The notes: generated by a model from the letters alone, not told the origin. Shown: positions 1 through 9,472, numbered from the stretch's first letter. The stretch is DNA of 64,000 nt from Pseudomonas fluorescens (GCF_000730425.1 NZ_CP008896.1:930001-994000), one strand, 5' to 3'. Numbers and translations are program-made.

Positions 1-1215
1 AGCCCGGCGGCTGATTGCCAGGCCCAGGCCAAAGCCGCCAGTGGCCCGGTCACGGCTGCGGTCCAGGCGGTAGAACGGCTCGAAGATCCGCGCGCGCTGC
101 TCTTCGGGGATACCAATGCCATCGTCATCCACCCAGATTTCACAGCCCTTGGCACACACCTTGACGCCAATCTGGATCCGCCGCTCGCAGTAGCGCATGG
201 CATTGCGCAGCAGGTTTTGCAGGGCGCGGGCGGTAAGGCGTGGGTCGAGGGTAAAACGCTCCACGGCGCAGTCCAGCACCACATCAATCACGATCTCGGG
301 GTTTTCCAGCTCTTCGTCGATGCTGCCCAGGATGCTGTCGATAAACTCATCCAACACCACGTCCACTCGCTCGGGCAGTTGCGCCGGATTTTGCAGACGG
401 CTGTAGGACAGCAACTCCAGCACCAGCTCATCCAGCTCGCGGATGTGCGCCACCAGGCCTTGCAGGCGTTCGCGACTGGCAGCCGGCTGGTCTTCGGACA
501 ACGCCAGGGCCAGGCCGAAGTCCAGGCGGGTCAACGGGGTGCGCAGCTCATGGGAGACGGCGTTGAGCAAGTCGCGTTGCTGGTTGAGCAGGTGTTCGAT
601 GTCGTTGGCCATGGTGTCGAACACCGCCGCCAGGCTGCCGATGTTGGAGCTGGGGGGAATGTGCGTGCGCTCTTCCAGGTGCCCACGGCCCAGTTGCGCG
701 GCTGTCGCCTTGAGGCGTTCCAGGTCCCGCCAGTGGGGGCGCAGCCATATCACCAGGCCGCCGAGCAACGCCGCGCCGATCAGCACATTCATGGTCCAGT
801 ACAGCAGGTTCATGTCCAGCGGGTCGGGCGGGATGGTCAACTTGACGGCCAATTGTCCATTGAGCGGCGAGCTGATTTCTTCCATCCAGCCCCACTCTCC
901 CAGGCGGATCACAGGCTTGCCCTGCTCCAGCAAGCGCTCCTCGGCCGGTGTGTAGCGGGCGTCCTGACGGTGCAGCAATTGCACCTTCAACGGCGCAAAG
1001 TCCCGGGCCAACTGCTCGGTGACCTCGGACCAGCGCTCCACCGGCCGGCTGTGGTACTGGCGCACGATCAGGCTCTGCAAGCCACGGGATTGCTCGATGC
1101 TGTAGTTCATATAGCGGCTGTGGAAGACCTCGATGATGCCCATGGGGATCAGATAGATCGCCGCGCTATAGGTCACGATGGTCAGCAGGTAAAGACGGAT
1201 CAGGACGCGGAACAT
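1..1215 (-). CDS. RstB-type sensor histidine kinase (C-terminus cut by window edge)
   Basis: Inner-membrane sensor kinase that would phosphorylate the response regulator encoded just upstream. Translating the minus strand gives an N-terminal membrane helix (MFRVLIRLYLLTIVTYSAA), a short periplasmic region, a second membrane helix followed by a HAMP-like segment (WLRPHWRDLERLK), the phospho-acceptor H-box SHELRTPLTRL, the N-box (NLLRNAMRY) and the start of the ATP lid (DDGIGIP, then GGFGLGLAISRR at the edge). The order and wording of these blocks resemble E. coli RstB. The ATG at 1215 lies 4 nt after the regulator stop, so the two genes are one transcription unit. The real 3' end lies outside the window. 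Confidence 0.9.
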   Translation of the reverse strand, partial: MFRVLIRLYLLTIVTYSAAIYLIPMGIIEVFHSRYMNYSIEQSRGLQSLIVRQYHSRPVERWSEVTEQLARDFAPLKVQLLHRQDARYTPAEERLLEQGKPVIRLGEWGWMEEISSPLNGQLAVKLTIPPDPLDMNLLYWTMNVLIGAALLGGLVIWLRPHWRDLERLKATAAQLGRGHLEERTHIPPSSNIGSLAAVFDTMANDIEHLLNQQRDLLNAVSHELRTPLTRLDFGLALALSEDQPAASRERLQGLVAHIRELDELVLELLSYSRLQNPAQLPERVDVVLDEFIDSILGSIDEELENPEIVIDVVLDCAVERFTLDPRLTARALQNLLRNAMRYCERRIQIGVKVCAKGCEIWVDDDGIGIPEEQRARIFEPFYRLDRSRDRATGGFGLGLAISRRA

Positions 1216-1219
1216 GGTG

Positions 1220-1921
1220 TCAGCATTCCCACTCGGAGCGGCTGAACAAGTAACCCTTGCCCCAGACCGTCTTGATCTTGCGAGCCTCGCCGGCATGATC
1301 GTCGAACTTGCGGCGCAGCTTGGAGATAGCCACATCCACCGAGCGGTCGGTGCCGTTGAACTCGATGCCACGCAGGCGTTGCAGGATCTGGTCGCGGCTG
1401 AGCACTTCGCCAGCATGCCGGGCCAGCACCACCAGCAGGTTGTATTCGCCGCTGGACAATTCCACCGCCTGGCCGCGCCAGGTCACAGAACGTTCCGACA
1501 GGTCGATGCACAGGTTGCCCATCAGGATCTGATCATTGGCCGCCTGTGGTTCGCTGAGGCTGCTGCGGCGTAACAAGGTGCGCACCCGGGCCAGCAGTAC
1601 CCGTGGCTCGCAGGGTTTGGTCACGTAGTCGTCGGCCCCCATTTCCAGGCCCAGCACCTGGTCATGGCTGTCATCCCGAGCGGTAAGCATCAGGATCGGC
1701 AGGCCGGCCGAGTCGGCGCGCAGCAGGCGGCAGACTTGCAGGCCATCGAGGCCGGGCAGCATCAGGTCGAGGATCACCAGGTCCGGCGGGTTGAGCCTGG
1801 CCCGCTCGCGCACATGGTCGCCGCGACTGAGCACATTGACGTGATAGCCGTTGCGCTCAAGGTAACTGGCAATCAGCTCGGACAGCGCAGCGTCGTCTTC
1901 GACCAGGAGGATATTGGGCAT
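1220..1921 (-). CDS. RstA-type OmpR-family response regulator
   Basis: DNA-binding response regulator of 233 residues. The N-terminal receiver begins MPNILLVEDDAALSELI with the acidic pair and the phospho-acceptor in LVILDLMLPG. The C-terminal winged helix contains GTDRSVDVAISKLRRKF and ends KTVWGKGYLFSRSEWEC, strikingly like RstA of enterics. I chose the ATG at 1921, preceded by GGAAACACC, over an ATG 36 nt further upstream. It is divergent from the RND efflux genes; two direct repeats resembling the RstA box lie in front of the efflux operon, so it probably controls that operon. Efflux control is inference. Confidence 0.9.
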   Translation of the reverse strand: MPNILLVEDDAALSELIASYLERNGYHVNVLSRGDHVRERARLNPPDLVILDLMLPGLDGLQVCRLLRADSAGLPILMLTARDDSHDQVLGLEMGADDYVTKPCEPRVLLARVRTLLRRSSLSEPQAANDQILMGNLCIDLSERSVTWRGQAVELSSGEYNLLVVLARHAGEVLSRDQILQRLRGIEFNGTDRSVDVAISKLRRKFDDHAGEARKIKTVWGKGYLFSRSEWEC

Positions 1922-1963
1922 GGTGTTTCCAGTTAATGCGGTTTTTTTGTCGTACACAAATCC

Positions 1964-1995
1964 AATGTGGGAGCGGGCTTGCTCGCTCCCACATT
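1964..1995. repeat. REP-like palindrome
   Basis: Perfect 12-bp inverted repeat AATGTGGGAGCG / CGCTCCCACATT around a GGCTTGCT-type centre. It is a variant of the REP palindrome that recurs in most intergenic gaps of this window, here between the divergent regulator and efflux genes. Confidence 0.75.
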
Positions 1996-2076
1996 AAATC
2001 GTCATTTATCAGAAGAGCTTGTTAGGATCCACGGCCGTGAAGGATATACGCCCGCGCCTCGGCGTGCGCCGCACCT

Positions 2077-2111
2077 TACATTTTTTCACACACCGCCTAC
2101 ACAGCTTCACA
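2077..2111 (+). promoter_or_regulatory. Tandem RstA-like boxes upstream of the RND operon
   Basis: Two 14-mers, TACATTTTTTCACA (2077-2090) and TACACAGCTTCACA (2098-2111), share TACA-N4-TTCACA. Their starts are 21 bp apart, about two helical turns. The first matches 10 of the 12 fixed positions of the RstA box known from enterics (TACATNTNGTTACA). This head-to-tail arrangement is typical of OmpR-family sites. The pair ends 53 bp before the start codon of the efflux lipoprotein. Confidence 0.55.
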
Positions 2112-2164
2112 GCACCAGGCCGGGGGCGCCCGTAGGATGCGCCAGTCAATATTGGGATAAGAGC

Positions 2165-3322
2165 ATGTCAAAGAATCTGTTTGCGCCGTTTTGCCTGCTG
2201 GCACTGACGTTGGCCCTGAGTGCGTGTGGCAACTCTGCAGGCGACACCCCGCAAATGCCGCTGGCCAAAGTGCGGGTTGAAACCCTCGAAGCCAGGCCCC
2301 TGTCCATCAGCAGCGAGCTGAGCGGGCGGATTGCCGCGCCACGCATTGCCGAAGTACGCGCGCGGGTCGCGGGCGTGGTGTTGCAACGGGTGTTCAAAGA
2401 AGGCCACGACGTCAAACAGGGCGACGTGCTGTTCCGGATCGATCCGGCGCCGTTCAAGGCCGACCTCGACAGCGCCCAGGCCAGCCTGCGCAAGGCCCAG
2501 GCCAATGCCTTCCAGGCGCGCCTGCAAGAGCAGCGCTACAGCCAGTTGGTCGAAGGCAATGCCATCAGCGCCCAGGACTACGACAACGCCCGCGCCACCG
2601 CCCGGCACACTGCCGCCGATGTCGCCGCCAACCAGGCCGCGGTGCAGCGTGCCCAGCTCAACCTCGGCTATGCCACGGTGACGGCACCGATCTCCGGGCG
2701 TATTGGCCGGGCGCTGGTGACCGAAGGTGCCCTGGTGGGCCAGAACGAAGCCACTCCCATGGCGCTGATCCAGCAACTGGACCCGATTCACGCCGACCTC
2801 ACCCAGTCGACCCGCGAGCTGAATGACCTGCGCCGCGCGTTCCGCGCCGGGCACTTGAAGCAAGTGGGCCAGGACCAGGCCAAGGCGACGTTGATCCAGG
2901 ATGACGGCAGCCTGTATCCGCTGCCGGGCAAGTTGCTGTTTGCGGAAATCTCCGTCGACCCCGGTACCGGGCAGATCATCCTGCGCAGCGAATTCCCCAA
3001 CCCGGACCTCGACCTGCTGCCCGGCAGCTTTATCCGCGTGCGCCTGGAACAGGCGGTCGACCAGCAAGGCCTGAGCGTGCCGCAGCGTGCAATCACCCGC
3101 GACAGTGCCGGTATCCCCATGGTGTTGCGGGTGGACGCCGAACAGAACGTCAGCCAGCAAGCGGTGGAATTGGGCGCCGCGATCAATGATCGCTGGGTGG
3201 TCAACAGCGGCCTGAAGGCCGGTGATCGCATCATCGTCGAAGGCCTGCAACACGCACGCCCAGGTGAAAAAGTCGACGTGGATGCAAGCGCCGAACCTGT
3301 CGCCCAGGCCGCTGGCCAGTAA
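2165..3322 (+). CDS. RND efflux periplasmic adaptor lipoprotein (membrane fusion protein)
   Basis: Periplasmic adaptor that links the inner-membrane RND pump to an outer-membrane channel; 385 residues. The start at 2165 gives a lipoprotein signal with lipobox LSAC and lipidated Cys21. The rest follows the MexA/AcrA layout: biotinyl-lipoyl-like half (VRARVAGVVLQRVFKEGHDVKQGDVLFRID), coiled-coil hairpin of Gln/Ala-rich helices (about 95-165), second lipoyl half (TVTAPISGRIGRALVTEGALV), then beta-barrel and membrane-proximal domains (GLQHARPGEKV). An in-frame extension upstream to 1967 would place 66 residues before the signal and is rejected. The pump gene begins 18 bp downstream; no outer-membrane factor gene follows. 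Confidence 0.93.
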   Translation: MSKNLFAPFCLLALTLALSACGNSAGDTPQMPLAKVRVETLEARPLSISSELSGRIAAPRIAEVRARVAGVVLQRVFKEGHDVKQGDVLFRIDPAPFKADLDSAQASLRKAQANAFQARLQEQRYSQLVEGNAISAQDYDNARATARHTAADVAANQAAVQRAQLNLGYATVTAPISGRIGRALVTEGALVGQNEATPMALIQQLDPIHADLTQSTRELNDLRRAFRAGHLKQVGQDQAKATLIQDDGSLYPLPGKLLFAEISVDPGTGQIILRSEFPNPDLDLLPGSFIRVRLEQAVDQQGLSVPQRAITRDSAGIPMVLRVDAEQNVSQQAVELGAAINDRWVVNSGLKAGDRIIVEGLQHARPGEKVDVDASAEPVAQAAGQ

Positions 3323-3340
3323 TCAAAGGGATCAGAGACA

Positions 3341-6300
3341 ATGCCGCAGTTCTTTATTGACCGCCCGATCTTCGCCTGGGTGGTCGCCCTGTTTATTCTG
3401 CTGGCCGGCGCCCTCGCCATCCCGCAATTGCCCGTGGCGCAGTACCCCAACGTCGCGCCGCCGAAAGTGGAAATCTACGCGGTGTACCCGGGCGCGTCGG
3501 CGCAGACCCTGGACGAAAGCGTGGTCAGCCTGATCGAGCAGGAGCTCAATGGCGCCGACCACCTGCTGTATTTCGAATCCCAGAGCAGCCTCGGCTCAGC
3601 CACCATCACCGCGACCTTCCAGCCGGGCACCGACCCGGAAATGGCCCAGGTCGATGTGCAGAACCGCCTCAAGGCCGTGGAGCCGCGCCTGCCCCAAGCC
3701 GTGACCCAGCAGGGCCTGCAGGTGGAAAAAGTGTCCGCCGGCTTCCTGCTGTTGGTGACCCTGACCTCCAGTGACGGCAAGCTCGACGACGTGGCGCTCA
3801 GCGATTACCTGGCGCGCAACGTGATGAACGAGCTCAAGCGCCTGGACGGTGTCGGCAAGGCCCAGTTGTATGGCGCCGAGCGGGCGATGCGGATCTGGAT
3901 CGACCCGCAGAAGCTGATCGGCTTTAACCTGACCCCGGCCGACGTGAATGCCGCGATTGCCGCGCAGAACGCCCAGGTCTCGGCGGGCAGCATTGGTGAT
4001 TTGCCGGGCCCCCATACCCAGGAAATCACCGCCTCGATCCTGGTCAAGGGCCAGCTCTCGACACCGGCCGAGTTCGCCGACATTGTGCTCAAGGCCAACC
4101 CGGACGGCTCCACCGTGCGCATTGGCGATGTGGCGCGGGTCGAGATCGGCAGCCAGGAGTACCAGTTTTCCACCCGGCTGAACGGCAAGCCCTCCACCGC
4201 CGTCAGCGTGCAGCTGTCGCCGGGCGCCAACGCCTTGAGCACGGCGACCCTGGTGCGGGCGAAGATGGACGAGCTGTCGCGCTACTTCCCAGCCAACGTC
4301 GAGTACAAGATCCCCTACGACACCTCGCCGTTCGTCAAGGTGTCGATCACCAAGGTGATCTACACCCTGCTGGAGGCAATGGCGCTGGTGTTTGCAGTGA
4401 TGTTCCTGTTCCTGCAGAACATCCGCTACACCCTGATCCCGACGCTGGTCGTACCGATTGCGCTGATGGGCACCTTCGCCACCATGCTGTTGCTGGGGTT
4501 CTCGATCAACGTGCTGACCATGTTTGGCATGGTGCTGGCCATCGGCATCCTGGTGGACGATGCCATTGTGGTGGTGGAGAACGTCGAGCGAATCATGGTC
4601 ACCGAGGGCCTGTCGCCCAAGGACGCCACGCGCAAGGCCATGGGCCAGATTACCGGGGCGATCATCGGGATTACCCTGGTGCTGGTGGCGGTGTTTCTGC
4701 CGATGGCCTTCATGGCGGGCTCGGTGGGGGTGATCTATCAGCAGTTCTCGCTGTCGATGGCCACCTCTATCCTGTTTTCGGCGTTTCTCGCCCTGTCCTT
4801 GACCCCGGCCCTGTGCGCCACGTTGCTCAAGCCGATTGCCAAGGGCGAGCATCATGCCAAGGGCGGGTTCTTCGGCTGGTTCAACCGGCGCTTCGAGCAA
4901 CTGACTGACCGTTATGAAGGCTGGGTCGCCTATGCCCTCAAGCGCAGCGGCCGCTATCTGCTGATTTACCTGGTATTGCTGGCAGGCCTGGGCTTTTTGT
5001 TCAGCCGCCTGCCCGCCTCGTTCCTGCCGGTGGAAGACCAGGGTTACACCATCACCGATATCCAACTGCCACCTGGTGCGAGCAAGAACCGCACGGTGCT
5101 GGTGGCCGAGCAGATCGAAGCCCATAACGCTACCGAACCGGGGGTGGGCGATACGACGATGATCATGGGCTTCAGTTTCTCCGGCTCCGGGCAGAATGCG
5201 GCACTGGCATTTACCACGCTCAAGGATTGGTCCGAGCGCAGCAGCGACGATTCGGCAGCCTCGATTGCCGATCGCGCCAATATGGCGTTTACCGAACTCA
5301 AGGATGCGATGGCCTATGCCGTGCTGCCGCCGCCGGTGGATGGCCTGGGCACGTCCAGCGGCTTTGAGTTCCGCCTGCAGGACCGGGGCGGCGTAGGGCA
5401 TGCCGCGTTGATGGAGGCGCGTACCGAGCTGCTGCAAGCGGCGGAAAAGAGCCCGATCCTGGCCAACGTGCGCGAAAGCGCCCTGGCCGAATCACCGCAA
5501 GTGCAGCTTGAGGTGGACCGCAAGCGCGCCAATGCCTTGGGCGTGTCGTTTGCCGATGTGGGCAATATCCTGTCCTCGGCTATTGGTTCGGCCTATATCA
5601 ACGACTTCCCCAACCAGGGCCGCATGCAGCGGGTGGTGGTGCAGGCCGAAGGCGACCAGCGCAGCCAGGTCGAAGACCTGATGAAGATCCATGTGCGCAA
5701 CAACGCCGGGAAGATGGTGCCGCTGTCGGCCTTCGTCGAAGCGCGCTGGGTCCAGGGCCCGGCGCAATTGACCCGTTACAACGGCTATCCGGCCATCGCC
5801 ATTTCCGGTGAAGCCTCACCGGGCCACAGCACCGGCGAGGCGATGGAGGAAATCCAGCGCCTGGTGTCGCAACTGCCGGCCGGCCTGGGTCAGGAATGGA
5901 CCGGTTTGTCATTGCAGGAGCGCTTATCGGGTTCCCAGGCGCCGCTGCTGTTGATGCTATCGCTGCTGGTAGTGTTCCTGTGCCTGGCGGCGCTGTATGA
6001 AAGCTGGTCGATCCCCACCTCGGTGCTGCTGGTGGTGCCGCTCGGTGTGTTGGGCGCGGTCATGGCGGTGTCGCTGCGCGGTATGCCCAACGACGTGTTT
6101 TTCAAGGTCGGCTTGATCACGATCATCGGGCTGTCGGCGAAAAACGCGATCCTGATCATCGAGTTTGCCAAGGACCTGTACGACCAGGGCGAAGACCTGA
6201 TCGACGCCACGCTGAAAGCCGCACGCCTGCGCCTGCGACCGATCATCATGACGTCCCTGGCGTTTATCCTCGGCGTGGTGCCGCTGGCGATTGCCACCGG

Positions 6301-6433
6301 TGCCAGTTCGGCGAGCCAGCAGGCGATTGGTACGGGCGTCATCGGCGGGATGATCACCGCGACACTGGCGGTGGTGTTTGTGCCGGTGTTCTTTGTCGTT
6401 GTCATGAAACTGGTGCGCAAACGCAAGGACTGA
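3341..6433 (+). CDS. RND multidrug efflux transporter, HAE1 family
   Basis: Proton-driven drug exporter of the AcrB/MexB class, 1030 residues, the usual length. It begins with the standard MPQFFIDRPIFAWVVAL first transmembrane segment. It has two large periplasmic loops and twelve predicted membrane helices. The proton-relay Asp pair is present in GILVDDAIVVVENVER (D406-D407), as is the relay lysine in SAKNAILIIEFAKD (K934). Family membership is certain; the substrate cannot be read from sequence and I do not assign it to a named Mex system. It is co-transcribed with the adaptor. A REP palindrome follows the stop codon, and no OprM-like gene is present, so it must borrow an outer-membrane channel from another locus. 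Confidence 0.95.
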   Translation: MPQFFIDRPIFAWVVALFILLAGALAIPQLPVAQYPNVAPPKVEIYAVYPGASAQTLDESVVSLIEQELNGADHLLYFESQSSLGSATITATFQPGTDPEMAQVDVQNRLKAVEPRLPQAVTQQGLQVEKVSAGFLLLVTLTSSDGKLDDVALSDYLARNVMNELKRLDGVGKAQLYGAERAMRIWIDPQKLIGFNLTPADVNAAIAAQNAQVSAGSIGDLPGPHTQEITASILVKGQLSTPAEFADIVLKANPDGSTVRIGDVARVEIGSQEYQFSTRLNGKPSTAVSVQLSPGANALSTATLVRAKMDELSRYFPANVEYKIPYDTSPFVKVSITKVIYTLLEAMALVFAVMFLFLQNIRYTLIPTLVVPIALMGTFATMLLLGFSINVLTMFGMVLAIGILVDDAIVVVENVERIMVTEGLSPKDATRKAMGQITGAIIGITLVLVAVFLPMAFMAGSVGVIYQQFSLSMATSILFSAFLALSLTPALCATLLKPIAKGEHHAKGGFFGWFNRRFEQLTDRYEGWVAYALKRSGRYLLIYLVLLAGLGFLFSRLPASFLPVEDQGYTITDIQLPPGASKNRTVLVAEQIEAHNATEPGVGDTTMIMGFSFSGSGQNAALAFTTLKDWSERSSDDSAASIADRANMAFTELKDAMAYAVLPPPVDGLGTSSGFEFRLQDRGGVGHAALMEARTELLQAAEKSPILANVRESALAESPQVQLEVDRKRANALGVSFADVGNILSSAIGSAYINDFPNQGRMQRVVVQAEGDQRSQVEDLMKIHVRNNAGKMVPLSAFVEARWVQGPAQLTRYNGYPAIAISGEASPGHSTGEAMEEIQRLVSQLPAGLGQEWTGLSLQERLSGSQAPLLLMLSLLVVFLCLAALYESWSIPTSVLLVVPLGVLGAVMAVSLRGMPNDVFFKVGLITIIGLSAKNAILIIEFAKDLYDQGEDLIDATLKAARLRLRPIIMTSLAFILGVVPLAIATGASSASQQAIGTGVIGGMITATLAVVFVPVFFVVVMKLVRKRKD

Positions 6434-6440
6434 AAATGCC

Positions 6441-6472
6441 CCTGTAGGCGCCGGCAAGCCGGCGCCTACAGG
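6441..6472. repeat. REP-like palindrome after the RND gene
   Basis: Perfect 15-bp inverted repeat (CCTGTAGGCGCCGGC / GCCGGCGCCTACAGG) with a 2-nt spacer, starting 8 bp after the pump stop codon. It belongs to the same GTAGG...CCGGC family as the other REPs and could protect or end the efflux mRNA, although no U-run follows. Confidence 0.75.
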
Positions 6473-6514
6473 AATAGGCTATGGTTGCTCACTCAACCTG
6501 CATTTGTGAGCGCC

Positions 6515-7156
6515 ATGCCCTTCCTCGCCCGTACCCACCCTCGCCTCTCCGCTGCTGCCGTCCTGGGACTGATAGTCGGTATTCTGGCGCCCCTCGATTC
6601 AATCCTTACCAAAGTGCTGATCGGTTGGAACGCCGGGGTCTGGACCTACCTGATACTGATGCTGTGGCTGACCCGTCGCGCCAAAGCCGAGGATGTAAAG
6701 CGCCTCGTCGAAATCGAAGACGAGAACGCCGGGCTGGTGCTGTTCATGGTGTGCATCGCCGCCATCGCCAGCCTGGCGACCATCACCTTCGAGTTGGTCG
6801 GGAGCAAGGACCTCACCGCCGCCGAACGCCTGCTGCATTACGGCTTTACCGGGGTGACGGTGATTGGCTCGTGGTTGCTGATCGGGGTGATTTTCAGCGT
6901 GCACTACGCCCGCCTCTATTACACCTGGGAAGGCAAGGAACCGGCGCTGCGCTTTGCCGAGGGGCTACTGACCCCCAACTATTGGGACTTTTTGTATTTC
7001 TCCTTCACCATCGGCGTCGCAGTGCAGACCTCGGACGTGGGCGTGGCCACCCGTGCCATGCGCAAGGTGGTGCTGGGGCAATCGTTGATCGGGTTTCTGT
7101 TCAATACGGCGATCCTGGGTTTCTCGATCAATATTGCCGCAGGGCTGTTCGGTTAG
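6515..7156 (+). CDS. DUF1345 family inner-membrane protein
   Basis: Predicted polytopic membrane protein of 213 residues from the ATG at 6515 ([19 protein letters not shown]). A TTG at 6485 would add ten residues but has no better ribosome site. Hydrophobic stretches appear near residues 14-32, 39-54, 79-97, 113-133, 162-176 and 190-210. The segment [21 protein letters not shown] is characteristic of the DUF1345 family. Function is unknown; members occur widely next to unrelated genes. It is on the same strand as the RND genes but separated from them by a REP palindrome. Confidence 0.8.
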   Translation: MPFLARTHPRLSAAAVLGLIVGILAPLDSILTKVLIGWNAGVWTYLILMLWLTRRAKAEDVKRLVEIEDENAGLVLFMVCIAAIASLATITFELVGSKDLTAAERLLHYGFTGVTVIGSWLLIGVIFSVHYARLYYTWEGKEPALRFAEGLLTPNYWDFLYFSFTIGVAVQTSDVGVATRAMRKVVLGQSLIGFLFNTAILGFSINIAAGLFG

Positions 7157-7173
7157 CCCCCAGGAGCGCCCAC

Positions 7174-7202
7174 AAAAAAAGGAAACCGTAGCTTCCTTTT
7201 TT
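7174..7202. terminator. Bidirectional intrinsic terminator
   Basis: AAAAAAAGGAA and TTCCTTTTTT flank an 8-nt loop between the converging DUF1345 and autotransporter genes. A-tract and T-tract allow it to work in both directions. Confidence 0.75.
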
Positions 7203-7216
7203 GTTGAGTGGGAGCC

Positions 7217-9472
7217 TTAGAAGTCGTAACGAATACCGAAATTAACACCCCAGGGCTGGTCGATTTTCTTGCCTTTGCTGGTTTCAAAGTCCGCATGCAC
7301 CTTGACGTTCTGCGAAACCGACATGGCGACACCGGCGGCCAGTTCGATACGTGAGCCCGACAGGTCGTTGTTGAAGCTCTGGCTGTTGACGAACACCTTG
7401 TTGCTCTGGTCAAACTCATGGGCCAGCGCAGTGCGCAGGTACGGTTGCAACACGCCACCGCTTTCCAGCTGGATGTTCTTGCCCACCGTCACACCGGCTT
7501 TACCCACCACCGAGCTGGAGCGATCGCCCTTGGCGTGCAGGCCGTTGGACAGCTGGTAGCTTTGCGCCTGGGTAATGGTCGCCGCCAACTGGCCGTATGG
7601 CTCGACAAAATAGTCGTTGTCCAGCTTGATGTGGCGGCCGACTTCAGCCGAAACACCCACGGCGTTCTGCGTGTAATTACCCTTGGCTTTTTTGCCGTCG
7701 CTCATGGTGACATCAACATTGTTGTGCAAGCGGTTCAACTTGGCCACGCCATCGAAGTACAGGCCGCTTTCGGCGTCCAACCAGGTGGCATAACCGCCCA
7801 CGTAGTAGCTCTTGACCTCACCTTTACTGCCACGGTTCAGACTCAGGTCCGACGTGCTATGACCGGCCATCACACCCGCCAACCACTGACCGTCACCACT
7901 GGACAACGGTGCATCGGCACCAATGGTGAAACCCTTCTGGGTTTGCGTGTAGCCCGCACCGTTCTTGTTGGCGGCTACTTCATGTTTGTTGCCGTAGCTG
8001 CGCATCCACATGCCATTGTTGTTGCCTGCGCTAAAGCGCAGTTCACCCATGCGGGTACGCAGGATGGACGACTCGCCGTACAGCACGGTCGGCGCACTGT
8101 TGAACAACGCCAGTACCGAGTGGGCGCTGGTGCTGGTGCCACGACGTGTCGGGTCGAGCAGCCAGTCGGTGCCGTCCTTCTGCAAGCCATAGGCATAGGC
8201 ACCGATATCCACGCTGTCTCCCACCAGGGAAAAGTGTGCGTCGCCACCTTCGGTGTGCACGACCTTGATCGGTTGGCCGCTGGCCAGTTCCGAGCCGGTA
8301 GCCTCCAGCAGCAGGCTGTGGTTGCCTTCGGCCTTGCCTTCCACGTTGAGGAAGTCAGTCTCGTGGGTGGAAAAATCGGTGTGCATGATGAACGTGCCCT
8401 CACCTTCCAGGCTCTTGACGTTCAATTGGTAGAACTCATCCGCCCCACCGAAGTGCACGGCGCCGCCGCCCATCTTCAAGGCTTCGACTTGGCTGTCGCC
8501 CACCAGGACCCAGTGGGAGGCATCGTTCACGCTCAACTCGGCAACGTTTTTCAACTGGCCGGTCAGCCAGGAACCGTTGTTGAGTTGCACCTTGGCGGTG
8601 CTGCCATCCTCGACAACCACATCGCCCACCAGGGCACTGCGGTCAACGTTCATGTTGGCGGTGGAGCCACCGGTGACTTCCAGGATGTTGCCGTTGCCGC
8701 CAGTCAGGGACGAACCGTTCAGTACCTGAATATCCGCGCTGGTACCCGCTCTTGTCAGGATTGCAGCACCGTTCGTGCCTGCTACGCTGGAACCGTCCAG
8801 CAGCAACGTACTGTCTGTGATACCGGATGATCCGTCGACGCCCATTTGTACGCCGTTGGCGCCACCTACAATTCGGCTATCGGTCGCAAACGCTGTCCCA
8901 CTCATCAGCGACAGGCCCACGCCATTGTCGTTCGTCGCCTCGATATGGGAACCGCTGAAGTCCAGCACACTGTAGGCACTGGCGCTGACCCCACGGTTAG
9001 TGCCGGTAATCGTGCTGTTGATGACCTTGACGCTGGATCCATCAGTGCCGCCCAGTGAACGGCCGGCAATCAGGCCGGTTCCATTGTTGTGGATGAGATT
9101 ACTGTTGCTGACCAGCACATTGCTGCCTGTCGCGCGAATAGCGGCATCTGCGGTGCTACGAGCAATGACATCAGAACCGTCTATACGGATCTGGGAATCA
9201 AAAGCGACGATATCCTTGGTCGAACTGCCAGGCGTGACCAGCAGAGTTGCAGATTGGGCACGGATTTCCAGGGTTTGGGCGCCTTGGACAGTCAGCCCAG
9301 ACCCCGTGCGCAGTTCAAAACGATCCGGCGCCGGACCTGGGCGCACGTACTCGTCGGGCCCCGTGACGACACGGGCTTCGGCTGCATGGCCGATAAACAT
9401 AAGCAAAGTGACAGTGTTGGCCTTCAACGCGAGGCTCAAGGGTGACGGTTTGAAATTGAATACGGGTGGCAT
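7217..9472 (-). CDS. Autotransporter with pertactin-like passenger and outer-membrane beta-barrel
   Basis: Type Va secreted surface protein, 751 residues. The signal sequence is unusually long, ending near AEA at about residue 34 (LALKANTVTLLMFIGHAAEA). The passenger (about 35-470) is made of short beta-helix-type repeats rich in Ser, Gly, Asn and Thr (for example VKVINSTITGTNRGVSA), with a pertactin-like NGSWLTGQL stretch before the autochaperone region. The last 270 or so residues are an autotransporter barrel (RMGELRFSAGNNNGMWMRSYG...) ending in aromatic Phe (NFGIRYDF), as expected for BamA recognition. A GAGGT ribosome site precedes the ATG. No protease triad is evident in the passenger, so adhesion or a structural surface role is more likely than proteolysis. 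Confidence 0.88.
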   Translation of the reverse strand: MPPVFNFKPSPLSLALKANTVTLLMFIGHAAEARVVTGPDEYVRPGPAPDRFELRTGSGLTVQGAQTLEIRAQSATLLVTPGSSTKDIVAFDSQIRIDGSDVIARSTADAAIRATGSNVLVSNSNLIHNNGTGLIAGRSLGGTDGSSVKVINSTITGTNRGVSASAYSVLDFSGSHIEATNDNGVGLSLMSGTAFATDSRIVGGANGVQMGVDGSSGITDSTLLLDGSSVAGTNGAAILTRAGTSADIQVLNGSSLTGGNGNILEVTGGSTANMNVDRSALVGDVVVEDGSTAKVQLNNGSWLTGQLKNVAELSVNDASHWVLVGDSQVEALKMGGGAVHFGGADEFYQLNVKSLEGEGTFIMHTDFSTHETDFLNVEGKAEGNHSLLLEATGSELASGQPIKVVHTEGGDAHFSLVGDSVDIGAYAYGLQKDGTDWLLDPTRRGTSTSAHSVLALFNSAPTVLYGESSILRTRMGELRFSAGNNNGMWMRSYGNKHEVAANKNGAGYTQTQKGFTIGADAPLSSGDGQWLAGVMAGHSTSDLSLNRGSKGEVKSYYVGGYATWLDAESGLYFDGVAKLNRLHNNVDVTMSDGKKAKGNYTQNAVGVSAEVGRHIKLDNDYFVEPYGQLAATITQAQSYQLSNGLHAKGDRSSSVVGKAGVTVGKNIQLESGGVLQPYLRTALAHEFDQSNKVFVNSQSFNNDLSGSRIELAAGVAMSVSQNVKVHADFETSKGKKIDQPWGVNFGIRYDF

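Noticed and set aside
217..1245. 342-codon open frame on the plus strand
   Set aside because: Antisense to the RstB-like kinase, whose H-box and ATP-binding motifs read clearly on the minus strand.
3596..5437. 613-codon open frame on the minus strand
   Set aside because: Antisense to the RND pump; Gln/His/Arg-rich composition and no recognisable motif.
7418..8830. 470-codon open frame on the plus strand
   Set aside because: Antisense to the autotransporter; mirrors its repetitive codons.
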